Position numbers and translations under genes: made by a program. This document shows positions 41,712-50,045 of a stretch of DNA of 64,000 nucleotides, one piece after another. The stretch's first letter is position 1. The number at the start of each line of letters is the position of its first letter. The notes beneath the pieces are model-generated. The model was not told where the DNA came from and did not search any database. It saw nothing but the letters and a program-made list of their open reading frames with translations. Source of the DNA: Acidobacteriaceae bacterium TAA 166 (GTDB lineage Bacteria; Acidobacteriota; Terriglobia; Terriglobales; Acidobacteriaceae); contig ATWD01000001.1 in NCBI GenBank assembly GCA_000421065.1, positions 3,216,001 to 3,280,000 on the forward strand, read 5' to 3'.

Positions 41712-43847
41712 ATGCGGAATTCCAAGTTTGCTCCATCTGCTGGCGTTTTTTGTGCTGTTGCAGCTTTCCTGTTGTCTTCACAGACTGCGTTCTCTCAGGT
41801 CACCTCCGGCACGGACGTTCCTTCTTCGCCGCCCCAGACCCAGGATTCTCCGAAGGAGGATGCTGAATTTGGAGTCGTCAAGACAGAGATGAAGGTCGTC
41901 GCGACCCAGGCGGAGAGCAGCGAGGGCTTCGAGAGAAAGATCACCCCGAGAGAGGTCGAGACCGCCGCAGGAGCCTTCGGCGATCCCTCCCGGTTTATGC
42001 AACTGCTTCCAGGAGTGGTGTCGGACAACGACAAGTTCAACGACTTTATTGTTCGGGGCGGCAACTCGCAGGAGACGCTCTTTGTCGTCGATAACATCGA
42101 GATGCCTACGATCAATCAGCTCGCTCTCTCGGATACGACGGGAGGTTTCGTCTCGATGATCGACAACCGGGCAATCGGACAGATGACGCTGCATACGGAC
42201 ACGTACGACAGCAAGTTCGACCAGAGGCTGTCCGCGGTTCTCGAGATCTCGACCATGAAGGAGAGGCAGACCTCCACGCATGCGGAGGCGGAGGTGGGGA
42301 TCGCGGGGGCGGGAGGATCTTTCGATCGGCCGTGGGGGAAGAATGGGTCGATGTTCGTCTCCGAACGCCAGAGCATTCTTCATCTGGTCACCAACGACAT
42401 CGGTTTCAATGGCGTCCCAATTTATAACAACAGCCTGTTTCGAACGGACAAGCGGGTCGATGAGAAGAACAACCTTTGGGGGCTTTCGCTGACGGGGGTG
42501 GACTCGATCAAGATCCATCCCAATCCCGCGGATCGGTGGGAGACGAATCCGTATGACATCGCTTACCAGGGGTGGAGGAATACGACGGGGATCAACTGGC
42601 AGCATGTCTTTTCCAGCCGGTCGTTCGGGGTGCTGAGTCTTTCGAATTCGGAACAGTCGCAGTCGCTGCGGGAGAAGGCGCAGCTGTTGGGGGATGCGAC
42701 GATCTATGCGGAGGACACGAGAGACGGAATCACGACGGTGAAGTACGATGCAACGTTTCAGGCGAAGCCCTGGCTGACCCTCACCGGCGGGGTTCGGGGC
42801 GCGGTCGATCGGGTGGATTATCGGCTGAACCAGCCGCTGGGGCTGCAGAATCCTTACAGCCCGAGCGCGGCGCCGATGAATGCGATGTCGTTGAACCGCC
42901 AGATCGCGCCCTTTTCTTCGGCTGAATATACGCAGGCCACGGTCCTGCTTCCGCGAGGGATCAAGATCATCGCCGGTCAGAGGTTTTCGCAGTGGTCGAT
43001 TGTGGGAGGCGAGGCCTGGACTCCCAAGGCACTGCTGGTGGTGCCGGTCTTCGGAAGACTGGTTCACGTGGGGTATGCCGAGTATGCGCAGCTTCCTCCC
43101 ACGCTCTACATTCTTTCGTTCAACAACCAGACCTCGTTGCAGCCGATCCGGTCGCGGCACATCACCGGGGGGATCGAGGTGGTGCACTACGACCATGTGC
43201 GGCTTACCCTGGAGGCCTATCAGAAGCGTTATTCCGACTATCCAGTGGCGGTGAGCTATCCGCAGCTTTCGCTGGCGAACATTACGAATACGTTCGGGCA
43301 GGCCTTCCTGATGTTCCCGATGACCAGCAAGGGGCAGGGCGTGGCTCGCGGCGTGGAGATGGGGCTGGATTGCAAGCTGTCTTCGAGACTCAGCTTTACC
43401 AGCGCCGTGACCTATGCGAGGAGCTGGTATTCGGGAGAGGATGGCGTGCTGCGCCGGGGGAGCTTCGATCTTCCTTTTGTGGCGAACGTTGCGGGAAATC
43501 TTCGCTTGGGAAAGACCGTAGTCCTGTCATCGCGTTATAGCGTGGCGTCGGGGAGGCCGTATACGCCGGACAATCTTGCTCTGAGCACGGCGCAGAACCG
43601 GGATGTCTATGACCTTACGAAGATCAATGCTCTGCGGGGGCCTGCGTATAGCCGGCTGGACTTCAGGCTGGAACAGAGTCATCCGCTGAGGCGGGGAGTT
43701 CTTACGTGGCACGTCGGGCTTGAGAACGCGTTGGGAGCCAAAAACTTTTACTCTTATGAATGGCGGCCGCGGGCTACGAAGGGAGGAGTTCTTGCGCAAG
43801 ATCAGATGCCGAGGTTCCCGGATGGCGGGGTTAAGTTTGCGTTCTGA
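41712..43847 (+). CDS. TonB-dependent receptor-like outer membrane protein
   Basis: This 711-residue protein has a signal peptide (residues 1-30, cleavage near TAFSQ). The plug domain follows (RFMQLLPGVVSDNDKFNDFIVRGG near 97 and LFVVDNIEMPTIN), then a long beta-barrel with alternating aromatic strands that ends in Phe (GGVKFAF), as outer membrane barrels do. It lacks the N-terminal carboxypeptidase regulatory domain of the large acidobacterial Oar-like receptors. The ligand is unknown. No strong ribosome site precedes 41712, so the start rests on the signal peptide; see the leader entry. No energy-coupling genes are nearby. Confidence 0.88.
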   Translation: MRNSKFAPSAGVFCAVAAFLLSSQTAFSQVTSGTDVPSSPPQTQDSPKEDAEFGVVKTEMKVVATQAESSEGFERKITPREVETAAGAFGDPSRFMQLLPGVVSDNDKFNDFIVRGGNSQETLFVVDNIEMPTINQLALSDTTGGFVSMIDNRAIGQMTLHTDTYDSKFDQRLSAVLEISTMKERQTSTHAEAEVGIAGAGGSFDRPWGKNGSMFVSERQSILHLVTNDIGFNGVPIYNNSLFRTDKRVDEKNNLWGLSLTGVDSIKIHPNPADRWETNPYDIAYQGWRNTTGINWQHVFSSRSFGVLSLSNSEQSQSLREKAQLLGDATIYAEDTRDGITTVKYDATFQAKPWLTLTGGVRGAVDRVDYRLNQPLGLQNPYSPSAAPMNAMSLNRQIAPFSSAEYTQATVLLPRGIKIIAGQRFSQWSIVGGEAWTPKALLVVPVFGRLVHVGYAEYAQLPPTLYILSFNNQTSLQPIRSRHITGGIEVVHYDHVRLTLEAYQKRYSDYPVAVSYPQLSLANITNTFGQAFLMFPMTSKGQGVARGVEMGLDCKLSSRLSFTSAVTYARSWYSGEDGVLRRGSFDLPFVANVAGNLRLGKTVVLSSRYSVASGRPYTPDNLALSTAQNRDVYDLTKINALRGPAYSRLDFRLEQSHPLRRGVLTWHVGLENALGAKNFYSYEWRPRATKGGVLAQDQMPRFPDGGVKFAF

Positions 43848-43953
43848 GTGAGGGACGCTCTTGGCTGGGTGCAGATCGAAGGAAGTCGAGTGACTTCGTC
43901 ATGCGGACTTCGACGGAGAGGGTTGCGCTCTTTGCGGGGGTGCGCCTATCCGC

Positions 43954-44817
43954 TCAAAACTCTTTTTTGAAGAGCATTTCACGTCGAGCCATGGTTCGGA
44001 TTAAGGATTCCTCCGACCCATAGAGCGAGTAGGGATTAATGTTCATCGAATCAAGTTGCAAAAGAGCCTGTTTACGTTCGGTGGCGGGAATAAAGATCTT
44101 CACGATCAGATCTTTATTCCAAATGGTGCCAGTTATTACTTCAGTGTGCGGAAGGAAACAGTAATCAACCTGAAAGTCGATCACTTGTCTCTGGAGACAA
44201 AGAGAATACCGGCTCTGTTGCAGGTAATGTCGCGGGTGAGTCCGTAGATAAGGCCCGACGATAAACAGATGGGCATTGTTTCCAAACATTTGAAATGAAC
44301 CCCTGATGTAGGCGTAGATCAGGACCTCTTCAGCATCTCTGTCCATGGCATCGAAGGCGAACATCGCAGCGATGTATGGAGAAGCGGTCCAATCCAGCAG
44401 AGGGGAGGGAAACCCGTGATGCCGAAGATAGATCAGATATTCGTAAATGGCTGGATTTTTGGATAGGGTCTGATCGATCCAATCGGCGGTTTCAGTCTCG
44501 TCTTCCCGCAGAAGTCTTTCAAAGCTCCGCAGGTCGGGGATGGGGTCCCAGTTTCTTTTGGTAAGGGATTCCACTGTCGGTTTGGAACGCGCGATTGCAC
44601 GATAGTATCCAAGCAAGGTCTCTTGAAAATCGGCATCGCTGGATCTTTCAAGCGTCGTTTCAAGCTTCCATTTGGAGTTTCCCAGCCCGCGAAAAAGAGG
44701 CTCCAGAAAGCGGCGGTCGCTATCGGCGCGCTGAAGCTCAGCCAGCCTCTCCAGCGCTGCAGGAAATTCATTCCAAGACGTGAGCCGTAACTCTTCGATC
44801 CTCTTTCCTTCCAACAT
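43954..44817 (-). CDS. FRG domain protein
   Basis: This 287-residue protein carries an FRG domain: the name-giving motif is LFRGLGNSKWKLETTLER near 41-58, and LLDWTASPYIAAMFAF near 140-156 is the second conserved block. FRG proteins occur scattered in bacteria and phages and in some defence gene sets, but the biochemical role is not established. Base composition is lower in GC than the neighbours: 25 of 60 bases at 44101-44160 against 36 of 60 at 45361-45420 in tldD. This suggests recent acquisition. It stands alone on its strand before tldD, with no partner gene recognised. Confidence 0.85.
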   Translation of the reverse strand: MLEGKRIEELRLTSWNEFPAALERLAELQRADSDRRFLEPLFRGLGNSKWKLETTLERSSDADFQETLLGYYRAIARSKPTVESLTKRNWDPIPDLRSFERLLREDETETADWIDQTLSKNPAIYEYLIYLRHHGFPSPLLDWTASPYIAAMFAFDAMDRDAEEVLIYAYIRGSFQMFGNNAHLFIVGPYLRTHPRHYLQQSRYSLCLQRQVIDFQVDYCFLPHTEVITGTIWNKDLIVKIFIPATERKQALLQLDSMNINPYSLYGSEESLIRTMARREMLFKKEF

Positions 44818-44894
44818 ATCGATTGATCAAACTCCGTTTTGTCGGCGATGTTTCGATGTTGGTGAGTCGATGGAGAATTTCAGAGTGAGAAAGC

Positions 44895-46355
44895 TTATTG
44901 GCCGGTGCCGCCGACGGTCATCTTGTCGAGCTTGATGGTGGGCATGCCTACGCCTACGGGGACGGACTGTCCGGACTTGCCGCAGGTTCCGATGCCTTCG
45001 TCCAGGGCAAGATCGTTTCCCACCATGGAGACGTATTTGAGGGCCTCGGGGCCGTTGCCGATCAGGGTGGCTCCCTTGACGGGGCGGGTGACCTTGCCGT
45101 CTTCGATCAGGTAGGCCTCGGAGGCCGAGAAGACGAACTTGCCGTTGGTGATGTCCACCTGGCCTCCGCCGAAGTTGACGGCGTAGAGGCCGCGTTTGAC
45201 GCTCTTGAGGATATCCTCGGGCATGTCGTCGCCGGAGAGCATGTAGGTGTTGGTCATGCGCGGCATGGGGATGTGGTGGTAGCTCTCGCGGCGGCCGGAG
45301 CCGGTGTTGGGGGTTCCCATGAGGCGCGAGGAGAGCTTGTCGGAGAGGTAGCCCTTGAGGATGCCGTTCTCGATGAGGACGTTCTCCTGGGTGGGGTTGC
45401 CCTCGTCGTCGACGTTGATGGAGCCGCGGCGGTTGGGCATGCGGCCGTTGTCGACGACGGTGACCTTCGAGGACGCGACCTGCTGGCCGATGAGGCCGGC
45501 GAAGGCGGAGGTCTTCTTGCGGTTGAAGTCGGCCTCGAGGCCGTGGCCGACGGCTTCGTGGAGGAGGACGCCGGGCCAGCCGGGGCCGAGGACGACCTCC
45601 ATCTCGCCGGCGGGGGCGTCGACGGCGTCGAGCTGGAGGATGGCGGTGCGGGCGGCCTCGCGGGCGAAGTGCTCGGGGGATTTCTCGTCGGTGTAGAAGT
45701 CCATGGTGATGCGGCCGCCGCCGCCGGAGGTTCCGCGGGAGGTGGCTCCGGCGCCGTTGTTGCCGGCGGCATCTTTAGCGAGGACGAAGACGTTGAGGCG
45801 CGAGAGGGGCTGGGTGTCGGAGGCGAAGGTGCCGTCGGAGGCGGCGATGAGGATGCGGCGGAGCTCGTCGGAGAAGCTGGCGCGGACCTGGGTGATGCGG
45901 GGGTCGTAGGCGCGGGCGGCGGCATCGGCTCGCTGGATGAGGGCGAGCTTCTGGGCGATCTCGGCGTCGGCGGTGGCCCCGGTGATGGGGTAGAGGGAGT
46001 CGGATTCGGTGTGGCGGAAGCCCTGCATGAGCTCCTTGGCTGGGCCGGAGGCGATGAGGGCCGCCGTGCGGGCGGCTCGGAGGAGGCGGTCGGAGGAGAG
46101 GTCGTCGGTGTAGGCGTAGCCGGTGCGCTCGCCGGAGAGGACGCGGATGCCGCAGCCGACGGAGATTCCCTGGGAGGCGGTTTTGACGAGGGATTCGTCG
46201 ATGCCGAGGGAGGTGGAGGTGACGGACTCGAAGTAGAGGTCGGCGTAGTCGCCCCCGGCGGAAAGGGCTTCGGCGAGGCAACGCTCGATGAGGCGCTCGG
46301 AGACGCCGAGCTTGGTGGTGAAGTACTGCTTGTGGTCGGGGGCGGGAGTGGTCAT
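44895..46355 (-). CDS. tldD: TldD metallopeptidase
   Basis: This 486-residue protein is the catalytic zinc subunit of the TldD-PmbA peptidase. The HExxH motif is LLHEAVGHGLEADF near 265, with the further ligand Cys expected in the C-terminal GIGTCGKSGQSVPVG near 465. The N-terminal domain shows GGDYADLYFESVTSTSLGIDE. The frame is open upstream to 46523, but MTTPAPDHKQ at 46355 is taken as the start because the upstream stretch is Arg/Pro-rich and unlike the family. The partner pmbA is at 34517 on the same strand. Confidence 0.94.
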   Translation of the reverse strand: MTTPAPDHKQYFTTKLGVSERLIERCLAEALSAGGDYADLYFESVTSTSLGIDESLVKTASQGISVGCGIRVLSGERTGYAYTDDLSSDRLLRAARTAALIASGPAKELMQGFRHTESDSLYPITGATADAEIAQKLALIQRADAAARAYDPRITQVRASFSDELRRILIAASDGTFASDTQPLSRLNVFVLAKDAAGNNGAGATSRGTSGGGGRITMDFYTDEKSPEHFAREAARTAILQLDAVDAPAGEMEVVLGPGWPGVLLHEAVGHGLEADFNRKKTSAFAGLIGQQVASSKVTVVDNGRMPNRRGSINVDDEGNPTQENVLIENGILKGYLSDKLSSRLMGTPNTGSGRRESYHHIPMPRMTNTYMLSGDDMPEDILKSVKRGLYAVNFGGGQVDITNGKFVFSASEAYLIEDGKVTRPVKGATLIGNGPEALKYVSMVGNDLALDEGIGTCGKSGQSVPVGVGMPTIKLDKMTVGGTGQ

Positions 46356-46480
46356 CTTAGTTTGATGATAGGGATGCGGAGGGGATGCGGCAATCGGAGA
46401 TTTGGGAGTTTTGGGGGAGGAGGCCCAGTAAAGAGCCGATTTGTGGTGAGGACGATGGGTCTTGGAGGCGGGGAGATCCT

Positions 46481-46528
46481 GCAAAGCCCACCTTAGCCGC
46501 CTGCGGCGTCGAAGATGGGGCACCCGGT
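46481..46528 (+). repeat. Family B hairpin repeat, copy B3
   Basis: CTGCAAAGCCCACCTTAGCC, a short variable middle, then GTCGAAGATGGGGCACCCGG. It matches the copies at 36338 and 36603. It lies in the spacer before tldD next to a short family A copy. Confidence 0.7.
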
Positions 46529-46553
46529 CGATTGCGGGGGCTAATTTTAAGGC

Positions 46554-46575
46554 GATGGCCTGCCGGCCATCGCGT
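46554..46575 (+). repeat. Family A left-end fragment, copy A6
   Basis: CGATGGCCTGCCGGCCATCG is the left end of family A with a palindromic extension. No right end is present. It lies about 40 bases after the stop side of the VWFA gene. Confidence 0.5.
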
Positions 46576-46612
46576 TTCCAAAAAATCGCAGGATTGAAGT
46601 TGTCGATATTGC

Positions 46613-47764
46613 CTATGGGGTGGCGGGAGGGGCCTCGGTGGAATCGGCCCAGTAGCCGCTGCGGTAGATGAGGCGGAGGTCGGAGTAGTCCTTGAGGCTG
46701 AGGGCGAGAGTATGCAGGCCGGGGTGGGGTGACTGCGGCTGGAAGCTCAGCACATAACGGTTGGGGATGTGATTGGAGATGGAGGTGAGGGAGCGCTCGA
46801 GCTCCTTGGGTTTGGAGAGCTTGTAGTACTCGCCGCCGGTGAGCTGGGCGATGGTCTCGGGCACGTTATGGCGGAGGTGGTCGCGGATGAGGATGGCGGC
46901 CATCTTGGCGAGTATCAGCGGTGGGAGGAGCTGTCCGGCGCAGTCGTAGAGCTGGCCTGCTTTGCTCTGGACAGCGTCGGGGTCGGGGTTCTTGCCCATG
47001 CAGCCGTGGGGAGGGTTTGGGTAAGGGTTCTCCAGCCCTAGGCCGCCGGGCTGGGTGGGCAGCTCGCGGGCAGCGTAGTGGGCGGCCTCGGATTTTCCGG
47101 TGGAGTAGCCGATGGTGTAGATGACGGTGTTGGTGTCGCTGATCTGGCGGACGGCGTCGTCGACGTTGATGTGGCTGCCGCGATCGAGGGTCTCGCTGAT
47201 GAGGAGGATGGCGCGGCGGTACTGGATGGGCTGCTTGCGCAGAAGGTCGACGGAGAAGCCGATGGTGTCGAGGATGGCGGCGCCGTTGTCGCCGTGATCT
47301 TCGGGGTTGAGGTTTTTGAGGGAGCCGATGGCCTGGTCGAGGTTGGGGGTGAAGTCCTGGAGCAGCTCGGGCTGGCTATCGAAGGCGACGACGGCGACCT
47401 TGTGGGGGACCTGGCCGACGATGGATTCGAGCATGGGGCCGAGGGGAGGGGCGAGGGTGTCGAACCGGCTGAACTCGTGGGCGGCTCCGTTGCCGTCTTC
47501 GATGGCGACGACGAGGGCGAGGGGCTCGCCGTCGGTATCCTCTTCGAGCTTGATCTTCTGGGGGACGGCGTCGTCGGTGAGGGTAAAGTCTTCGGCCTTG
47601 AGGGTGTAGACGAGCTCACCGGCTTTGTTACGGACGAGGACGGGAACGACGACGAGGGTGGAGCGGGTGGAGAGGGTGGGGGTGGTGGGATCCTGCGCGT
47701 GGGCGCACACGCCTGCGATGAGGCAGAGTGAGAGGAGGAGGGTGAGTGCGGGTCGGTTGGGCAT
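46613..47764 (-). CDS. VWFA-related acidobacterial exported protein
   Basis: This 383-residue protein has a signal peptide (residues 1-23, CLIAGVCAHAQ). The N-terminal STLVVVPVLVRNKAGELVYTLKAEDFTLTDD segment and the von Willebrand A-like domain (LALVVAIEDGNG near 82, a degenerate metal site) define the acidobacterial VWFA-related group. Later blocks RRAILLISETLDRGSH and NTVIYTIGYSTG are typical. A C-terminal piece NRYVLSFQPQSPHPGLHTLAL closes it. Role unknown; likely periplasmic or secreted protein-protein contacts. It is transcribed toward tldD and is divergent from the FosA-like gene. Confidence 0.88.
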   Translation of the reverse strand: MPNRPALTLLLSLCLIAGVCAHAQDPTTPTLSTRSTLVVVPVLVRNKAGELVYTLKAEDFTLTDDAVPQKIKLEEDTDGEPLALVVAIEDGNGAAHEFSRFDTLAPPLGPMLESIVGQVPHKVAVVAFDSQPELLQDFTPNLDQAIGSLKNLNPEDHGDNGAAILDTIGFSVDLLRKQPIQYRRAILLISETLDRGSHINVDDAVRQISDTNTVIYTIGYSTGKSEAAHYAARELPTQPGGLGLENPYPNPPHGCMGKNPDPDAVQSKAGQLYDCAGQLLPPLILAKMAAILIRDHLRHNVPETIAQLTGGEYYKLSKPKELERSLTSISNHIPNRYVLSFQPQSPHPGLHTLALSLKDYSDLRLIYRSGYWADSTEAPPATP

Positions 47765-47835
47765 GGGCGCTGCGGGAAGTATAGCTGGGTCTGTCGAGTG
47801 GGCGGGGTTGCAGGTTGCAGGTCAGATTCTCGATC

Positions 47836-48252
47836 ATGGTGGGCATGGTTCTGGGGATCAATCACATTACGTTTTCGGTGCGGGATCTGGACGCTTCCTT
47901 TGTCTTCTACAGCGAGGTGTTGGGAATGCGTCCGGTGGCCCGCTGGTACAAGGGGGCCTATCTTCAGGCGGGCTCGGACTGGGTCTGCCTGACTCTGGAT
48001 GAGGAGGCTAGGGAGGAGAGCCTGCCGGAGTACACGCATGCCGCCTTCACCGTGACGGAGGAGGAGTTTGGCGCGGCGGTGGAGCGGCTGCGGGCGGCGG
48101 GCGCGGGGTGCTGGCAGGAGAACCACAGCGAGGGGAAGTCATTTTATTTTGTCGATCCGAATGGACACAAGATGGAGCTGCATGTGGGGACGCTGGAGTC
48201 GCGGATGAAGGAGCTTGCGGAGAGGTCGCCGCGGGAGCTGGTGATCTTCTAA
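47836..48252 (+). CDS. FosA-like VOC family protein (putative thiol transferase)
   Basis: This protein of about 135-138 residues aligns well from memory with FosA, which adds glutathione to fosfomycin using Mn and K. Metal ligands correspond: His in INHITFSV near 10, His in YTHAAFTV near 70 and Glu in KMELHVG near 118. The segments GAYLQAGSDWVCLTLDEEA, CWQENHSEGKSFYFVDPNGHK are FosA-like. The start may be the ATG at 47845 (MVLGINH), which fits the family better than 47836. Resistance function is inferred, since many VOC proteins have other substrates. Confidence 0.82.
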   Translation: MVGMVLGINHITFSVRDLDASFVFYSEVLGMRPVARWYKGAYLQAGSDWVCLTLDEEAREESLPEYTHAAFTVTEEEFGAAVERLRAAGAGCWQENHSEGKSFYFVDPNGHKMELHVGTLESRMKELAERSPRELVIF

Positions 48253-48310
48253 TTGGGACTAGCGTGCTTTTCTTCAACCCCAAATCGAGGATCTGATTTG
48301 TCGATACGCC

Positions 48311-49174
48311 TTAGCGGCCGTGGGAGGGATCGTCGGAGGTGGCGGTGTTCATGTCGAGAAAGATGCCGGGAATGCCGGGGGCGTAGCACTGGTTGTCGCG
48401 GGCGTAGGTCGTGGCGCAGGCTCGGGTGGTCTCGGGGCGGCGCGGGGACTGCGCATACTGCCAGACGTCGATGCCGGGAGCGCCGGAATGAGAGATGGGC
48501 GGAGGCGAGAGGGTGCAGCCGTTCGAGGGCGGGCAGGCGTCCTGATAGACGAAGAGGGCTACGGGATGAAGATGCTTCGCGGCGATCTGTTCGCGGACAT
48601 CCTGGGCGGTGGTGATGGTCTTGCCGGGCGAGTCGGGGACGGGCTGGCCGCTGAGGTAGACGCCGGGGCGGAAGCTGGAGGCGGCAATGGCCTCGGTCCA
48701 GGCGAAGAGATAGCCGGATTGTTCGGGGAGGAGGCGCCCGCCCTCTTCCTGATCGAGGAAGAGGAGAGTGCCTGGGGAGAAGTGCTCGCGTTGGGCGGCG
48801 GCGATGGCGGCGGCGGCGTCCTGTTGGCCGAGGGAGGCCGGGGTGGTCTTGCGGGTCTTGGCGGCGCGTTGTATCTCGGCGTCGAGGCGGCCGTTGAAGA
48901 GGACGAGGAAGCCGAAGCCCTGCGCGGCGAGGGTTGCTCGCTTGCCGGTCCAGGTGTTGGTGGTCTCGCCGGGTGGGTTGTTGAGCCAGTAGCCGGTGAA
49001 GGCGAAGTGCCGGCGCAGGGAGGGAAGGGCGGCGTCGCCGGGATAGAGGTTGCGATCGAAGCCGAGGTGCTGTGCGGGGGCAGGGCTGCCGGGCCGGACA
49101 CTGGCCTGGGCGCGGGCCACGGGAGGGAGCGTTGCGAGCAGCAGGGCGGAGACGAGTGGGAGAGGGCGGCGCAT
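48311..49174 (-). CDS. DUF1906 / glycoside hydrolase 25-like exported protein
   Basis: This 287-residue protein has a signal peptide (residues 1-23, PPVARAQA). The rest matches the DUF1906 TIM-barrel group related to Rv2525c: LGFDRNLYPGDAALPSL at the domain start, FTGYWLNNPPGETTNTW, GFGFLVLFNGR near 85, GTLLFLDQEEGG near 135 and PGVYLSGQPVP. Such proteins may act on cell-wall glycans; activity is not shown. AAGGA lies six bases before the ATG. It is convergent with the FosA-like gene and divergent from the DinB gene. Confidence 0.82.
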   Translation of the reverse strand: MRRPLPLVSALLLATLPPVARAQASVRPGSPAPAQHLGFDRNLYPGDAALPSLRRHFAFTGYWLNNPPGETTNTWTGKRATLAAQGFGFLVLFNGRLDAEIQRAAKTRKTTPASLGQQDAAAAIAAAQREHFSPGTLLFLDQEEGGRLLPEQSGYLFAWTEAIAASSFRPGVYLSGQPVPDSPGKTITTAQDVREQIAAKHLHPVALFVYQDACPPSNGCTLSPPPISHSGAPGIDVWQYAQSPRRPETTRACATTYARDNQCYAPGIPGIFLDMNTATSDDPSHGR

Positions 49175-49260
49175 GGGAGGTCCTTTTCAAAGAGTACACA
49201 AGGCGCTGTGCTAAGTTGCTGCTAGAGACCTGGCTAGAGACCCCCGACTGGAGCGGCGAG

Positions 49261-49794
49261 ATGAGCACACGAGTGGCGGACCTGAGTTATCCGATTGGAA
49301 GATTTGAGCGTCCGGAAGAGATTACCCCTGAGGAGCGCAGGAACGCGATTGCATCGCTGGCGGAGATGCCGGAGGAGCTGCGCAATGCGGTGGAGGGTTT
49401 GAACTCCGGCCAGTTGAATACGCCTTATCGCGAGGGAGGATGGACGGTGCGGCAGCTGGTGCATCACATCGCGGACAGCCATATGAATGCGTTCGTGCGG
49501 GTGCGGCTGGCGCTGACGGAGGATTGGCCGACGATCAAGCCTTACGACGAGGGAGCCTGGGCGATGCTGCATGACTCGGCCGCGCCGGTGGAGTGGTCGC
49601 TGGAGTTGGTGGAGAGCCTGCATGCGCGCTGGGTGATGATGCTGCAGTCGCTAACGGAGGAGCAGTGGCGGCAGGGGTATCGTCATCCGGAGAGTGGAGA
49701 GGTCACGGTGGAGCTGGCGACGCTGATGTATGCGTGGCACTCGCGCCATCATGTGGCCCATATTACGCATCTGCGCGCGATGGAAGACTGGTAA
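49261..49794 (+). CDS. DinB/YfiT-like metal-binding protein
   Basis: This 177-residue four-helix-bundle protein is close to YfiT/BstA of Bacillus, a thiol S-transferase of the DinB superfamily. The metal His residues are in QLVHHIADSHMN near 66-72 and in WHSRHHVAHITHL near 160-168. The typical sequence EGGWTVRQLVHHIADSHMNA is well kept. Which thiol and which substrate it uses is unknown. The frame is open upstream to 49072, but the ATG at 49261 begins the family N-terminus and has GGAG about ten bases before it. A family A repeat begins at its stop codon. Confidence 0.88.
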   Translation: MSTRVADLSYPIGRFERPEEITPEERRNAIASLAEMPEELRNAVEGLNSGQLNTPYREGGWTVRQLVHHIADSHMNAFVRVRLALTEDWPTIKPYDEGAWAMLHDSAAPVEWSLELVESLHARWVMMLQSLTEEQWRQGYRHPESGEVTVELATLMYAWHSRHHVAHITHLRAMEDW

Positions 49795-49992
49795 GCGCTG
49801 CCGCGCGGGCGCCCTACGCGGGCGGCGGTCACTTCGTGACGCATATACCGGCTTCGCCGTGGGCCTCCCGTTGGTCGGCGCAAACATATCGCAAGCAACC
49901 AACGGGGGCCGCGACCTGAAGGGGATACACGCGTCACGAAGTGACCGCCCGTACCGGGGTGGCAGAGCGCAGTGGGCTCGGCCGGCAGGCCT
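49795..49992 (-). repeat. Family A palindromic repeat, long copy A7
   Basis: This copy is inverted relative to most: on the plus strand it starts with AGCGCTGCCGCGC and ends with CGGCCGGCAGGCC. Both long arms are intact (GCGGTCACTTCGTGACGC and GCGTCACGAAGTGACCGC), as is the core CCTCCCGTTGGTCG with CAACGGGGG. The CCCACAAA hairpin is missing. It begins directly at the DinB stop and fills most of the 251-bp spacer. Confidence 0.85.
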
Positions 49993-50045
49993 CTGCAACT
50001 TTCGGTCGAGAGAAGTTGAGTGCGGGTGCGTGGTAGGTTCGGGCT

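Noticed and set aside
44898..46496. 532-codon plus-strand frame opposite tldD
   Set aside because: The product is a low-complexity Gly/Ala/Val/Glu string; tldD on the other strand has clear motifs.
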